Source of the DNA: Pedobacter boryungensis
Lineage (GTDB): Bacteria > Bacteroidota > Bacteroidia > Sphingobacteriales > Sphingobacteriaceae
Direction of reading: 5' to 3'
Assembly (NCBI RefSeq): GCF_013204825.1
Contig: NZ_JABMKV010000002.1
Span: 496,001 to 560,000 of the forward strand
DNA: 64,000 nucleotides
Positions within the stretch are counted from its first letter, which is position 1, and the number at the start of each line of letters is the position of its first letter. Made by a program: the position numbers and the translations under genes. Positions 35,025-44,017 of the stretch are shown here, one piece after another. The notes beneath the pieces were generated by a model, which saw only the letters and a program-made list of their open reading frames with translations, did no database searches and was not told where the DNA came from.

Positions 35025-35467
35025 TTGTTATCAGGATCATTAGGGTCTATGATGTCACTAGTGCAATCACAACCAGTATCAGGAGGGCAAAGCGCACCTC
35101 TATTTTTAGGTTCTGAAAAAAGTGCGTTTTCCATGTAATCTTGCATTGGTCTTCCATTCTCATTTTTTGTTGACACAAAAATCACAGTATTGCGATCTAC
35201 ATAGGTGCCAGGAATTTTTGGTTCCCCTTGAGGTAAATTAGAATTAACATTATCAATTACAGCTTTAGTATACCTCCCAAAATAAACTCTTACACCATCT
35301 GCATGGGGCTCGTTTGCAATTGTGTCCATTAAGTTTTTCATTTGTTGAATAGGAAACCAAACTGAACGTGTATAACCAGATTTGCCTCTTTCTGCTTTTT
35401 TAAAAGCACTAACCATTTGTTGTGCCCATTCAATGTCGGACATGTCGTTTTGTTTTTGAATACTCAT
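35015..35467 (-). CDS. Uncharacterised cytoplasmic protein with cysteine-rich C-terminus
   Basis: A 150-residue protein without signal peptide or membrane span. The N-terminal half is helical (DIEWAQQMVSAFKKAERGKS); a central segment reads GVRVYFGRYTKAVID, then NTVIFVSTKNENGRPMQDYM. The tail is ALCPPDTGCDCTSD and DPNDPDNNCP, with four cysteines in the last 25 residues. I recall similar small Bacteroidota proteins with a G.R.Y.G core and a CPP.C tail beside membrane proteins, but cannot name a family. It heads the operon with the seven-span protein, kinase and LuxR regulator, so a role in that signalling unit is likely. Confidence 0.68.
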   Translation of the reverse strand: MSIQKQNDMSDIEWAQQMVSAFKKAERGKSGYTRSVWFPIQQMKNLMDTIANEPHADGVRVYFGRYTKAVIDNVNSNLPQGEPKIPGTYVDRNTVIFVSTKNENGRPMQDYMENALFSEPKNRGALCPPDTGCDCTSDIIDPNDPDNNCP

Positions 35468-35679
35468 GTTGTAAATAGTTTTGATTAAAGTTGGATTTAT
35501 TATTTCTAAAATTCATTAATTATCAGCGTATTAGCAACCGTAAAATCGCTTTATCCCAATACCGTAAAAACACCTTATTAAAAAGGGCAATTAAGCGTTG
35601 AAATAGGCAATATTACTAGGGTAAATTTGGCTGTATTAAAAATTAAATCATCCTAAAACGCAATCATTAACTAAAAATC

Positions 35680-35976
35680 ATGAAAAATTACTCTTTCAAA
35701 ATCGCAATTCTAGTCTTTACAGTAATCTTGTTTTCAAAGTGCAAACCTGAAGAAGAGATTAAATCTTCTGCTTGTACATTTACTGATGCAGAATCAAAAG
35801 CTTATTATAACAAAGCTGTCACGTTTGGTAACAGCCCAACACGCAGTAACTGCAACATTCTAAAAACAGCTTCGCTTGATTTAATTAAAAAGTTTGAAAA
35901 ATGTGATGCAGCAACAAAATCCCAAATCACCCAGTTAACACAGCAATGGAAAAGTATTGATTGTAATACTTTCTAG
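35680..35976 (+). CDS. Small predicted lipoprotein, possibly surface-exposed
   Basis: A 98-residue protein with a hydrophobic signal (KIAILVFTVILFSKC). The cysteine at residue 22 is followed by KPEEE, which resembles the acidic lipoprotein export signal of Bacteroidota surface lipoproteins. The lysine directly before the cysteine is unusual for a lipobox. The mature part has three further cysteines (SACTFTD, SNCNILK, KCDAATK) and one near the end, enough for two disulfides, and helices typical of a small bundle. No family is recognised. It sits divergently from the kinase operon and 22 bases before a LuxR-type HTH gene. Confidence 0.65.
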   Translation: MKNYSFKIAILVFTVILFSKCKPEEEIKSSACTFTDAESKAYYNKAVTFGNSPTRSNCNILKTASLDLIKKFEKCDAATKSQITQLTQQWKSIDCNTF

Positions 35977-35998
35977 CATAGCTATAGAAAATTGACTT

Positions 35999-36223
35999 AT
36001 GACTTTAGATATATCCTATAAAGCGGAACATATTACTCAAAGAGAACTAGAAGTATTGTATATGGTTTGCATGGGTTATAACAGTAAGCAAATTGCCGAA
36101 CAGCTTTTTATTAGCGAACTTACAGTGCAAACTCATCGTCGTAATATGGTTAAAAGATTAGGTTTAAGGAACTCTCATCAACTTATAGTGTGGGCTTTTA
36201 AAGAGAGAATGCTTTCAGTATAA
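35999..36223 (+). CDS. Solo LuxR-type helix-turn-helix protein
   Basis: This 74-residue protein is only the DNA-binding domain of a LuxR/NarL regulator: HITQRELEVLYMVCMGYNSK, then IAEQLFISELTVQTHRRNMV and KRLGLRN. No receiver domain is present. The DNA-binding region is full length, so it is probably a real short regulator, not a remnant; no receiver-like remnant is seen upstream in any frame. It may work with, or compete against, the LuxR regulator of the kinase operon 2.4 kb away. Confidence 0.75.
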   Translation: MTLDISYKAEHITQRELEVLYMVCMGYNSKQIAEQLFISELTVQTHRRNMVKRLGLRNSHQLIVWAFKERMLSV

Positions 36224-36316
36224 GAATACCCATTTTTAGGTATTGTATCATTAAGTTATACTTTCTATTTTGGTAATAATTAACTCATTTAAAGTTAACT
36301 CTTTAATAGTAATCGT

Positions 36317-36760
36317 ATGAAAAAAGTTACTTTCACTTTATTGTGTTTAATCTTTTCTTTAGGCTTCGCTTTTGCTCAGAATGATGTAATATCAATTGAT
36401 TTAAAAGGAACAAAGTATACAGTTAGTAAGAAAATCCCAAAGGAAATTATTGGAGAATATTTATATGAAAAGAAAGGTGAGCCGAAAGTTGTATTAAATG
36501 CAGATGGAACTGGATCTTTTCAACCGCATATGGTTCCGCCAATTTCAATTAAATATTGGATTGACTGCGATGCAAAAGGTGTAATCAGGAAAACAGAAGG
36601 AATTAATGGAAGATACCAATACACCTTACTGATACAGTATTTAGATGGAAAAAATGGTAATTATCCAGTAAATGGTTACGATTTAATGGCAGTAACTGTA
36701 ATAACTGATGAGGGTTGGGCTGTAATTTATGGAGAACGATATAAGCCGTTAAACAAATAG
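36317..36760 (+). CDS. Secreted protein of unknown function
   Basis: A 147-residue protein with a signal peptide ending near FAFAQ (KKVTFTLLCLIFSLGFAFAQ). The mature part is beta-rich, with a GEYLYEKKGEPKVVLNADGT segment and GEYLYEKKGEP-type strands usual for small lipocalin-like domains, but I do not recognise a family. It follows the solo LuxR gene by 93 bases and ends at a strong bidirectional terminator. Confidence 0.68.
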   Translation: MKKVTFTLLCLIFSLGFAFAQNDVISIDLKGTKYTVSKKIPKEIIGEYLYEKKGEPKVVLNADGTGSFQPHMVPPISIKYWIDCDAKGVIRKTEGINGRYQYTLLIQYLDGKNGNYPVNGYDLMAVTVITDEGWAVIYGERYKPLNK

Positions 36761-36767
36761 GTAGTAG

Positions 36768-36797
36768 TAAAAAAGCCTCCAATCTGGAGGCTTTTTT
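36768..36797. terminator. Bidirectional terminator between convergent genes
   Basis: AAAAAAGCCTCC, five-base loop, GGAGGCTTTTTTT. A perfect stem with A and T tracts on both sides serves both the secreted-protein gene and the convergent M28 peptidase gene. Confidence 0.93.
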
Positions 36798-36810
36798 TAT
36801 TTCTGAATTA

Positions 36811-38406
36811 CTATTTCTTACGTGGTAATTTTTCTGCTCTTTCTGACGTATGATAAACAAAAGAAGCTACAATAGTTGCTGCTTGTTTCAAATCATCTTC
36901 CACTAAACGATCATACGTATCCATATTTGAGTGGTGCGTACGTGTGTTATAATCCATAGGCTCTTGAATAAATTGAAAGCCAGGTAAACCAACACCATCA
37001 TACGATTGGTGATCTGTACCACCAGTATTGCTGATTGTAATAGTTTTTGCACCTAAGTCATCAAACGGCGTTAACCAAGATTGGAAAATATCTTTTACAG
37101 CAGCATTACCTTGTAAATATACACCACGAATTTTTCCAGTTCCATTATCTAAATTATAATAAGCGCTTAATTTTTCATGTTCTGGTTTTATAACTGCTTC
37201 TTTTGCTTCAGTTGCTGGTCTGCCATTAAATGCCGGCGCAGCGTTAGTAGCAGCAGTACCAAAGTGTTCAGCAACATATCCTCTAGAACCAAATAAACCT
37301 TGTTCTTCAGAGCTCCACAATGCAATACGAATCGTACGTTTTGGTTTAAAATCAATTGCTTTTAAAATACGCATAGCTTCAATCATTACAGCAGAACCTG
37401 CAGCATTATCAGTAGCGCCAGTGCCCGCATGCCATGAATCATAATGACCACCAAGCATTACCACTTCGTCTTTTAATTTAGGATCAGTTCCAGGAATTTC
37501 GCCAATTACATTATATCCTTTTGGATCTTTATCATAAAATGAAGTTTTGATATCGGCTTCCATTTCTACTTTTTCTCCTCCACGTAATAAACGTAAAATA
37601 TGTAAATAATCTTCACCAGCTACTTCTAATTCAGCAGAAACAGGTTTTGCATCTAATTTGTAAGAAGCACCATTACTGGTAAAGAAAGTTCCATAACTAC
37701 CTCTAGCTTGTGTTAGTTTTAATCCGATTTTTTCTGCTAACAACATGCTATCAATTGCTGCACGCATAGCGAATTGTCTCATCATTGCAGCTCTTTGATT
37801 ATTAGCAGGACCAGCTGCAGCAGCACGTTGAGGTCTTGCGCCAGCAGCTTGTGGTTGAGCAGAAGCCATTTCTGTCAATTGCTCATCTGTATATCTTAAT
37901 AACTCAGGTTTGTCGTTGCTACGAATAACAGTACCTTGATCTAGAATTACAATTTTACCAGCTAATTTGCCTTTATATTTTGCTAAATCAGTAATTGTAT
38001 CTGCTTTAACTAAAACAACATCCGATTTAATTAAGCCATTTGTACCTGGAGTCCATGCTTTTGGTGAAGCAATAATGGCGTGGTAATAAGGCAATGTTGT
38101 AGCTGCATAAAATTTATCTACTTGCCAACCTTTACCAAAATCTCCCCATGCCTCTAAATGAACATTTTTTAAGCCCATTTCTTTCATGTATTTAACCGCC
38201 CAGTCTTGTGCCCTTTTTAAACCAGGTGAATTAGATAAACGTGGTCCAGATACATCTGTGATATGGAAGGCTATATCCATTGCTTTAGATTTATCTAAGC
38301 CTTCGGTTCTAATTTTTTGGACAATAGCTGTGTTTACAGGTTCTTGCGCAAATGCAGAAAAGCATAAGCCTAGGGCTAATGCACTAAAAGTAAATTTTTT
38401 CATCAT
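36811..38406 (-). CDS. Secreted M28-family metallopeptidase with PA-type insert
   Basis: A 531-residue zinc aminopeptidase or carboxypeptidase-like enzyme with a signal peptide (MKKFTFSALALGLCFSAFAQ). A protease-associated domain is inserted at about 130-290 with a Gln/Ala/Arg-rich stretch (near 180-210) that is probably a flexible loop. The M28 core has zinc ligands in LGGHYDSWHAGTGATDNAAG, SSEEQGLFGSRGY and TGGTDHQSYDGVG. It acts in the periplasm or at the surface on peptides. It is divergent from another M28 gene at 38501 of a different subtype. Confidence 0.9.
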   Translation of the reverse strand: MMKKFTFSALALGLCFSAFAQEPVNTAIVQKIRTEGLDKSKAMDIAFHITDVSGPRLSNSPGLKRAQDWAVKYMKEMGLKNVHLEAWGDFGKGWQVDKFYAATTLPYYHAIIASPKAWTPGTNGLIKSDVVLVKADTITDLAKYKGKLAGKIVILDQGTVIRSNDKPELLRYTDEQLTEMASAQPQAAGARPQRAAAAGPANNQRAAMMRQFAMRAAIDSMLLAEKIGLKLTQARGSYGTFFTSNGASYKLDAKPVSAELEVAGEDYLHILRLLRGGEKVEMEADIKTSFYDKDPKGYNVIGEIPGTDPKLKDEVVMLGGHYDSWHAGTGATDNAAGSAVMIEAMRILKAIDFKPKRTIRIALWSSEEQGLFGSRGYVAEHFGTAATNAAPAFNGRPATEAKEAVIKPEHEKLSAYYNLDNGTGKIRGVYLQGNAAVKDIFQSWLTPFDDLGAKTITISNTGGTDHQSYDGVGLPGFQFIQEPMDYNTRTHHSNMDTYDRLVEDDLKQAATIVASFVYHTSERAEKLPRKK

Positions 38407-38500
38407 ATTAAATAATTAGTTAGGTATCATTACTGTTTGTGAATTTACAGTTATTGATAAATAATTGTACCTTTCTATTCACATTTTTACATGTCCTATT

Positions 38501-39859
38501 ATGATTACAAAGAAGTACTTAGTCCTTTTATTAGTTGTTATTCTTTCCTCAGGAAAGTCGATTGCGCAAAAAACAATAACTAGAGATGCGGATATTACCA
38601 CAATGGTGAATGAAATATCGGCTAAAAATTTAGAGCAAACTATTAGAAAATTGGTTTCTTTTCAAACTAGGCATACTTTGAGCGATACCTTAAGTAAAAC
38701 TACAGGGATTGGTGCTGCTAGAAATTGGATTAAAAGTGAATTCGAAAAATATAGTTTAGCTGGCGGTGGTAAGCTCCAAGTTTCTTTTGACACTTTTACT
38801 CAAGCTGCTGATGGTAGAAGGATTACAGCTCCTGTTGTACTTAAAAATGTAATTGCGGTTTTGCCTGGAACAGATCCGAACGATAAAAGAATGTTACTTG
38901 TCTCTGGCCATTATGATTCTAGAGTTACTGATGTGATGAATATTAAAGATTTCGCTCCAGGAGCAAATGATGATGCATCTGGAGTGGCTGCTATGTTAGA
39001 AATGTGCCGAGTTATGAGCAAGCAGAAATTTAGCTGTACATTAGTTTTTATAGCTATGGTAGGCGAAGAACAAGGCTTATATGGTGCAACTAATTTGGCT
39101 AAGAGGGCTAAAGAAGAGGGTTGGAATGTACATTTATTGATGAATAATGATATTGTTGGAAATTCTTATGGTATGGAAACTGATTTAAAGGACAATAAAA
39201 GTGTGCGTGTTTTCAGCGAAGGAGTTTCTGCATTAGAAACACCAGCTCAGGCTGCAGCTAGACAATCGGCCGGAACTGAAAATGATGGAAAAGCTCGTCA
39301 GGCGGCTAGATACATTAAAGAAGTTGCAGAGCGATATGTTGATCAATTAGAGGTAAAGCTAATTTATAGGAGAGATCGTTATTTGCGTGGTGGAGATCAT
39401 ACTCCGTTTTCTCAACAAGGTTTTGCCGCAGTGCGGATAACTGAAATGAATGAAGATTTTAATCGTCAACATCAGGATGTACGAACAGAAAATGGATTTA
39501 AATATGGTGATTTGCCCGAATATGTAGATTATAATTATCTGCAAAAAGTTACTCAAATGAACTTATCAGTGTTGGCAAATTTAGGTCTGTCTACTCAAGA
39601 ACCAGAAAATGTTGTCGTATTTACTTCAGGATTAACCAATAAAACTTCATTAAAATGGGATGCGCCTAAAGGTAAAATCCCAACAGGTTATTATGTCGTA
39701 ATGCGTGAAACTACAAGTCCATTTTGGGAGAAAAAATTCTTTGTAAAAGAAAATTCAGCTGTATTGCCTTACTCCAAAGACAATTATTATTTTGGTGTTC
39801 AATCCGTAGATGAAAATGGTCATGAAAGCTTGGTCATCATTCCGAAAGCTGGAAGATAA
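38501..39859 (+). CDS. Secreted M28-family metallopeptidase with C-terminal Fn3-like domain
   Basis: The ATG at 38501 gives 452 residues and a clean signal peptide (ITKKYLVLLLVVILSSGKSI); the TTG at 38465 is less likely. Zinc ligands lie in VSGHYDSRVTDV, GANDDASGVAAML, VGEEQGLYGATN and LRGGDHTPFSQQGF. The last 90 residues (VVVFTSGLTNKTSLKWDAPK, then YFGVQSVDENGHES) read as a fibronectin-type-III-like domain. It probably cleaves amino-terminal residues or dipeptides outside the cytoplasm. Its neighbour on the opposite strand, with no shared terminator, is a receptor-like barrel gene. Confidence 0.88.
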   Translation: MITKKYLVLLLVVILSSGKSIAQKTITRDADITTMVNEISAKNLEQTIRKLVSFQTRHTLSDTLSKTTGIGAARNWIKSEFEKYSLAGGGKLQVSFDTFTQAADGRRITAPVVLKNVIAVLPGTDPNDKRMLLVSGHYDSRVTDVMNIKDFAPGANDDASGVAAMLEMCRVMSKQKFSCTLVFIAMVGEEQGLYGATNLAKRAKEEGWNVHLLMNNDIVGNSYGMETDLKDNKSVRVFSEGVSALETPAQAAARQSAGTENDGKARQAARYIKEVAERYVDQLEVKLIYRRDRYLRGGDHTPFSQQGFAAVRITEMNEDFNRQHQDVRTENGFKYGDLPEYVDYNYLQKVTQMNLSVLANLGLSTQEPENVVVFTSGLTNKTSLKWDAPKGKIPTGYYVVMRETTSPFWEKKFFVKENSAVLPYSKDNYYFGVQSVDENGHESLVIIPKAGR

Positions 39860-39864
39860 AACAA

Positions 39865-42243
39865 TTAATTTCTGTTCCCAGTTTTGGCTTGTCGTACGCC
39901 TTGATTTTCTTTTAGGTTTAGTTTATATACAAAAGTTAAACGATAACGAGCTGCATTAGGACTATTAACTTGTGAAAGTGAATAATTACTACCTGTTGTT
40001 GTGGTTTCAAATTTTTTAAGATTAAATAGATTTGTTACATCAAATAATAAAGTTGCTTTATCTTTTAAGAATATTTTGCCAGCTCCAAAGTCCAAATTAT
40101 GAATGCTAGCGGTTCTACTTTGTGCATTACTTTGAGCACTTGTAAAATTATATCGCCCTTGCAAACTTAATTTTTTTGGCAGTTTTAATTGTGCACTTAT
40201 CCTACTGGTTAGAATTCTTCCCTTATAATTGAAATCTTGATTAACATAAAATCCTTTTTGATTAAAATAATAAGCATTCATTTCTATACTAAATTGTAAA
40301 AATTGATATGGATTGTAAAGCGTTGAAAGTTCAAATCCGCCACGTGTTTCTCCATCAATATTTATAGGTGTAGTAATAAATATTCCATTAGGATTTCTGT
40401 AAGTATAATCTTGAAGAATGTTTTTATTGTTTTGATAATACAAAGAAGGATTGAATGTTAGTTTACCCCAGTTTTTTAAAAATCCTAGCTCAAATACATC
40501 TGCATAAGAAGGAGCCAAATTCGGATTACCTACGTATTGCGCATTGAAATCAGTCAATTCATTAAAAGGATACAATGAAAAGAGAGAAGGTCTATTAATT
40601 CTTTTGCTATAGCTGGCTTGTAAAGAAGCACTTTCACTGAATGGATATGTTAAATTTAGTGTTGGGAAGAATCGCATGTAATTTTTACTGCTATTAAATG
40701 CCCCAGCTTTATCTTCTAATTCTATTTTTGTTAACTCTGTTCTCAATCCAAGTTGATATGTTATTTTATTCCATTTGTTACTAAATTGTGCATAAGCACT
40801 TCCAATTAGCTCATTATACACAAGCTGATTGTTAATGCCGTCAAGTATTTGCCACTCGTTATTGTTTTGTTGTTCGGCTATAAAAGCGCTAGTCACGCTT
40901 CTTTTTTCGGCCTTAATGCCAAACTCTAAATTTGAAACACTATCTAAAGGATGTACATAATCTGTTTGTAACATAAAATCTTTACTAGCACCGAGCGAAC
41001 TCGTTCTAATACCTGAGAAATTAGTAACTATTGGAACTGTTTTTTGAGTAAATAAATTCCAGTCTTTATCGCTATTCCAAAAATCGTATTGTATATCAAT
41101 TGTGTATTTCTTGTGAGGCACATTGAATGTTTTAGTATAATTAAACTCTAGCTGATTGTAATTCCTTTTCTCCCAAGATTCTCCAGTACGTATTAATGTA
41201 CTATCTAGTATTTGCCCTTTCTTTGTGTAATCGTATTGCAAACTCGTTTTATCGTGGTCATTTGTGGTCTTGTTTAAAAATGCAGCTGTAATGGTATTGT
41301 GATTATTAAGTATAAAATCTCCACCAAAATATGCCATCTTCGCGTCGTCATGTCGATCTTCATCTTGCCTTTTATGAAGCAAATTGATAGTTCCTAAATC
41401 ATTTGTAGATTGATTAGAAATATATAATCCATCATAATCAGAATAACGCAAACCGAAGGTAGAGAACAAGTTGATTTTGGATGATTTATAATTTAGACTT
41501 GGCGTAATTTTGGTTTCGTTAGGAATTCCGGCAACTAAACTTAACTGCCCATTTAGACCAGATTTTTTATTTTTCTTTAAAACAATATTAATTATTCCTG
41601 CAGAACCAGCTGCGTCATAACGTGATGAAGGATTAGTAATTACTTCTACTCTTTCTATTTGATCTGCGGGCAATTGATCTAAAGCGTTTCCTTGAGTAAA
41701 TCCAGAACGTCTACCATCAATTAATATCAAAACGTTGCTATTTCCTCTTAAACTCACACTTCCAGTTGGGCTTACACTTACCGATGGTACACCATTAAGT
41801 ACATCTAATGAAGAACCAGTTTGAGACAGGACGTCCTTTCCAACTAGAAAAATTTTCTTATCTAGCTTTAAACTGACTGAAGGTTGTTCGCCAATTATCG
41901 AAACTTCTTTTAATAAAGCTGCATCTGGTTTAAGAGTAATCGATCCTAAATTGATTGATAAATTAGATTTACTTATAGTTTTAACTAAAGTTTCATATCC
42001 TATTAACGAAAACTCTATTGTTGCATTATCCATTGGTGTAAACGCTAATTTGAACTCTCCTTTTTCATCTGTAATCGTTGCAATAATTAATTTGGCTGAA
42101 GCATCCTTTACTCGTACCGTGGCATACATAAGGGGCGCATTGGAGGTTTGATCGTTCACTGTTCCATATACGTTTACTGATTGTTGAGATTTACCAATAA
42201 CCGAACTAAATAAGATGATGATAAAGAAGAAGAATTTTTTCAT
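39865..42243 (-). CDS. TonB-dependent-receptor-like outer-membrane barrel protein
   Basis: A 792-residue protein with signal peptide (MKKFFFFIIILFSSVIGKSQ), carboxypeptidase-regulatory-like domain (about 22-110), plug-like region (VLNGVPSVSVSPTGSVSLRG, VLILIDGRRSG, IERVEVITNPSSRYDAAGSA) and a full barrel ending in a YRLTFVYKLN strand followed by a short extra tail. It is of the 'outer membrane beta-barrel' group rather than SusC. The substrate is unknown. It is divergent from the LytS/LytTR pair at 42.3-44.7 kb, which may regulate it. The stop is six bases from the end of the convergent M28 gene. Confidence 0.88.
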   Translation of the reverse strand: MKKFFFFIIILFSSVIGKSQQSVNVYGTVNDQTSNAPLMYATVRVKDASAKLIIATITDEKGEFKLAFTPMDNATIEFSLIGYETLVKTISKSNLSINLGSITLKPDAALLKEVSIIGEQPSVSLKLDKKIFLVGKDVLSQTGSSLDVLNGVPSVSVSPTGSVSLRGNSNVLILIDGRRSGFTQGNALDQLPADQIERVEVITNPSSRYDAAGSAGIINIVLKKNKKSGLNGQLSLVAGIPNETKITPSLNYKSSKINLFSTFGLRYSDYDGLYISNQSTNDLGTINLLHKRQDEDRHDDAKMAYFGGDFILNNHNTITAAFLNKTTNDHDKTSLQYDYTKKGQILDSTLIRTGESWEKRNYNQLEFNYTKTFNVPHKKYTIDIQYDFWNSDKDWNLFTQKTVPIVTNFSGIRTSSLGASKDFMLQTDYVHPLDSVSNLEFGIKAEKRSVTSAFIAEQQNNNEWQILDGINNQLVYNELIGSAYAQFSNKWNKITYQLGLRTELTKIELEDKAGAFNSSKNYMRFFPTLNLTYPFSESASLQASYSKRINRPSLFSLYPFNELTDFNAQYVGNPNLAPSYADVFELGFLKNWGKLTFNPSLYYQNNKNILQDYTYRNPNGIFITTPINIDGETRGGFELSTLYNPYQFLQFSIEMNAYYFNQKGFYVNQDFNYKGRILTSRISAQLKLPKKLSLQGRYNFTSAQSNAQSRTASIHNLDFGAGKIFLKDKATLLFDVTNLFNLKKFETTTTGSNYSLSQVNSPNAARYRLTFVYKLNLKENQGVRQAKTGNRN

Positions 42244-42340
42244 GGCACAAGTTTACACGGCAGTGATTACTTACGAATAGAAAACCATGTCAACTGCTCT
42301 ATGTCCTTTTGAAATGCGTTTTTCTGAACTGGCTATATGT

Positions 42341-42348
42341 TATCTTTG
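42341..42348 (+). promoter_or_regulatory. -7 promoter box directly before the LytS-like kinase gene
   Basis: TATCTTTG is an exact TAnnTTTG match only four bases before the ATG at 42353. The transcript would start at or within a base or two of the start codon, so translation is probably leaderless. Confidence 0.45.
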
Positions 42349-42352
42349 ATGT

Positions 42353-44017
42353 ATGAAGAATTATCTTTTTCTTTTTTTAGCGGTATGTTTTCTTACCTCT
42401 TGTAAACCAGATATTAGCTATAAGGATTATCCTCCAGTTTTTAAACTAGGCGATGATCCATCTTGGGCTAAGAAAAATATTGATGATGCTAATTGGGCAC
42501 CCGAACGTGGCAATATTGGAAAGAATATTTTTTGGGTAAGAACTAAGATCGAATTAACTAAAAAACCAATTGGGCAATTGGGATTAAAGATTGAAGCTTT
42601 TGGTGCTTTTAATGTGTATTGGGATGGAAAATTTATAGGCAAAAATGGAGAGATAATTAGTAGCAAAGCTGAAGTTCCAGGTAATGCTACAAGTTATTTT
42701 AGTATACCAGATTCATTAGCCCAAACAGGAAGTCATCTTTTAGCACTTAGAATTTCCCAATCTTATTTAACAGATGTTCAACGTAGTGTAGGTGTTGGTT
42801 TAAGTAGTTATGAAAATTTACTTAAACGGCCGTTAATTATTACATCATTTATGAATTTGATAGCTGGAGCTTTTTTAATTGCATCCCTTTATTATCTTTT
42901 TTTATATATCAATAGCCGAACCAGACAGTATACTGTTTTAATTTTTGCTGTGATTTGTTTTCTGTTTTTCGCATTGCTGATTTTAGAATACATCAAATAC
43001 TATATAGAAATACCTTATACGCATTTCTTCTTACGATTGGAGTTTATAGGTTGGATAACTTTTGCACTCGCTATGTTAGTGCCCTTATATTTTGCAATCC
43101 AATTTATGTTTAAATGGAAAAAAACAGTAATGAGTTTACTCGTTATAACATTGTTATTAATCTATAGTTTAAACTTTGGACATTACGATATCACCGCTAT
43201 TTACTATAGCTTAACTATGTGGATTTTCTCTTTGATCATCGTTTTTAATGCCATCTATCAAAAAGAAAAAGGGGCAATAATCGTGTTGATAGGCTTGCTT
43301 TTAAGAGTGCTAATTAATCAATATTTATATTATGATTTTAGCTTATTTATAAGTTTTTGTATTATCGTTTTGTGTATGCTTTATCTTAATACCATTCAAA
43401 TGAAGATGATAGAAGAAGAATATCAATCCTCGCTTTTATTTTCTTCTAAGCTACAGTTAGAGTTAATCAAAAAGAATATTCAACCACATTTTATAAAGAA
43501 TACACTTACTTCTTTAATGGATTGGGTAGAAGAATCGCCTAAACAAGGAACAGCTTTTATTCAGGCGTTGGCCGATGAATTTGATATTATTAATAGCATA
43601 TCTGAACAGGTTCTAATTCCGATAAGACAAGAGATTGAACTTTGTAAAAAGCACTTATCTGTTATGCAATTTCGTAAAGAAATAAACTATAAATGGGAAG
43701 AAAGTGGTATAAATGAAGATGAATTAATACCCCCAGCATTATTTCATACACTTTTAGAAAATGGAATTACACACAGTAGTCCATTAGAAGATGGCAGCAT
43801 GAAGTTTAAACTATCATATTTATCAACTGCAGATTACAAACAATATGTTTTTGAAACGTTTGCCAAAAATAGAGTTAAAGTTAAACCTAGAGCAGGTGGC
43901 AATGGATTTATTTACATCAAAGCCCGACTTACAGAAAGTTATGGTGATAGTTGGGAATTTACTTCGAATGAAAATAATCAAGGCTGGATTTCAGTTATTA
44001 AAATTTATACCAAATGA
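42353..44017 (+). CDS. LytS-type sensor kinase with lipoprotein-like signal and 7TM-DISM-like region
   Basis: This 554-residue protein begins with LFLFLAVCFLTSCKPD, a lipoprotein-type signal. A beta-sandwich sensor region (about 30-160) has FWVRTKIELTKK and FGAFNVYWDGKFIG, similar to the sugar-binding domain of glycoside hydrolases. Seven hydrophobic spans follow (about 162-355), then a His_kinase-type domain: IQPHFIKNTLTSLMDW (phosphoacceptor), LLENGITHSS (N box) and GGNGFIYIKARL (G box). It overlaps its LytTR regulator by four bases. A lipid-anchored N-terminus on a histidine kinase is unusual; the signal could instead be cut or serve as a span. Confidence 0.82.
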   Translation: MKNYLFLFLAVCFLTSCKPDISYKDYPPVFKLGDDPSWAKKNIDDANWAPERGNIGKNIFWVRTKIELTKKPIGQLGLKIEAFGAFNVYWDGKFIGKNGEIISSKAEVPGNATSYFSIPDSLAQTGSHLLALRISQSYLTDVQRSVGVGLSSYENLLKRPLIITSFMNLIAGAFLIASLYYLFLYINSRTRQYTVLIFAVICFLFFALLILEYIKYYIEIPYTHFFLRLEFIGWITFALAMLVPLYFAIQFMFKWKKTVMSLLVITLLLIYSLNFGHYDITAIYYSLTMWIFSLIIVFNAIYQKEKGAIIVLIGLLLRVLINQYLYYDFSLFISFCIIVLCMLYLNTIQMKMIEEEYQSSLLFSSKLQLELIKKNIQPHFIKNTLTSLMDWVEESPKQGTAFIQALADEFDIINSISEQVLIPIRQEIELCKKHLSVMQFRKEINYKWEESGINEDELIPPALFHTLLENGITHSSPLEDGSMKFKLSYLSTADYKQYVFETFAKNRVKVKPRAGGNGFIYIKARLTESYGDSWEFTSNENNQGWISVIKIYTK

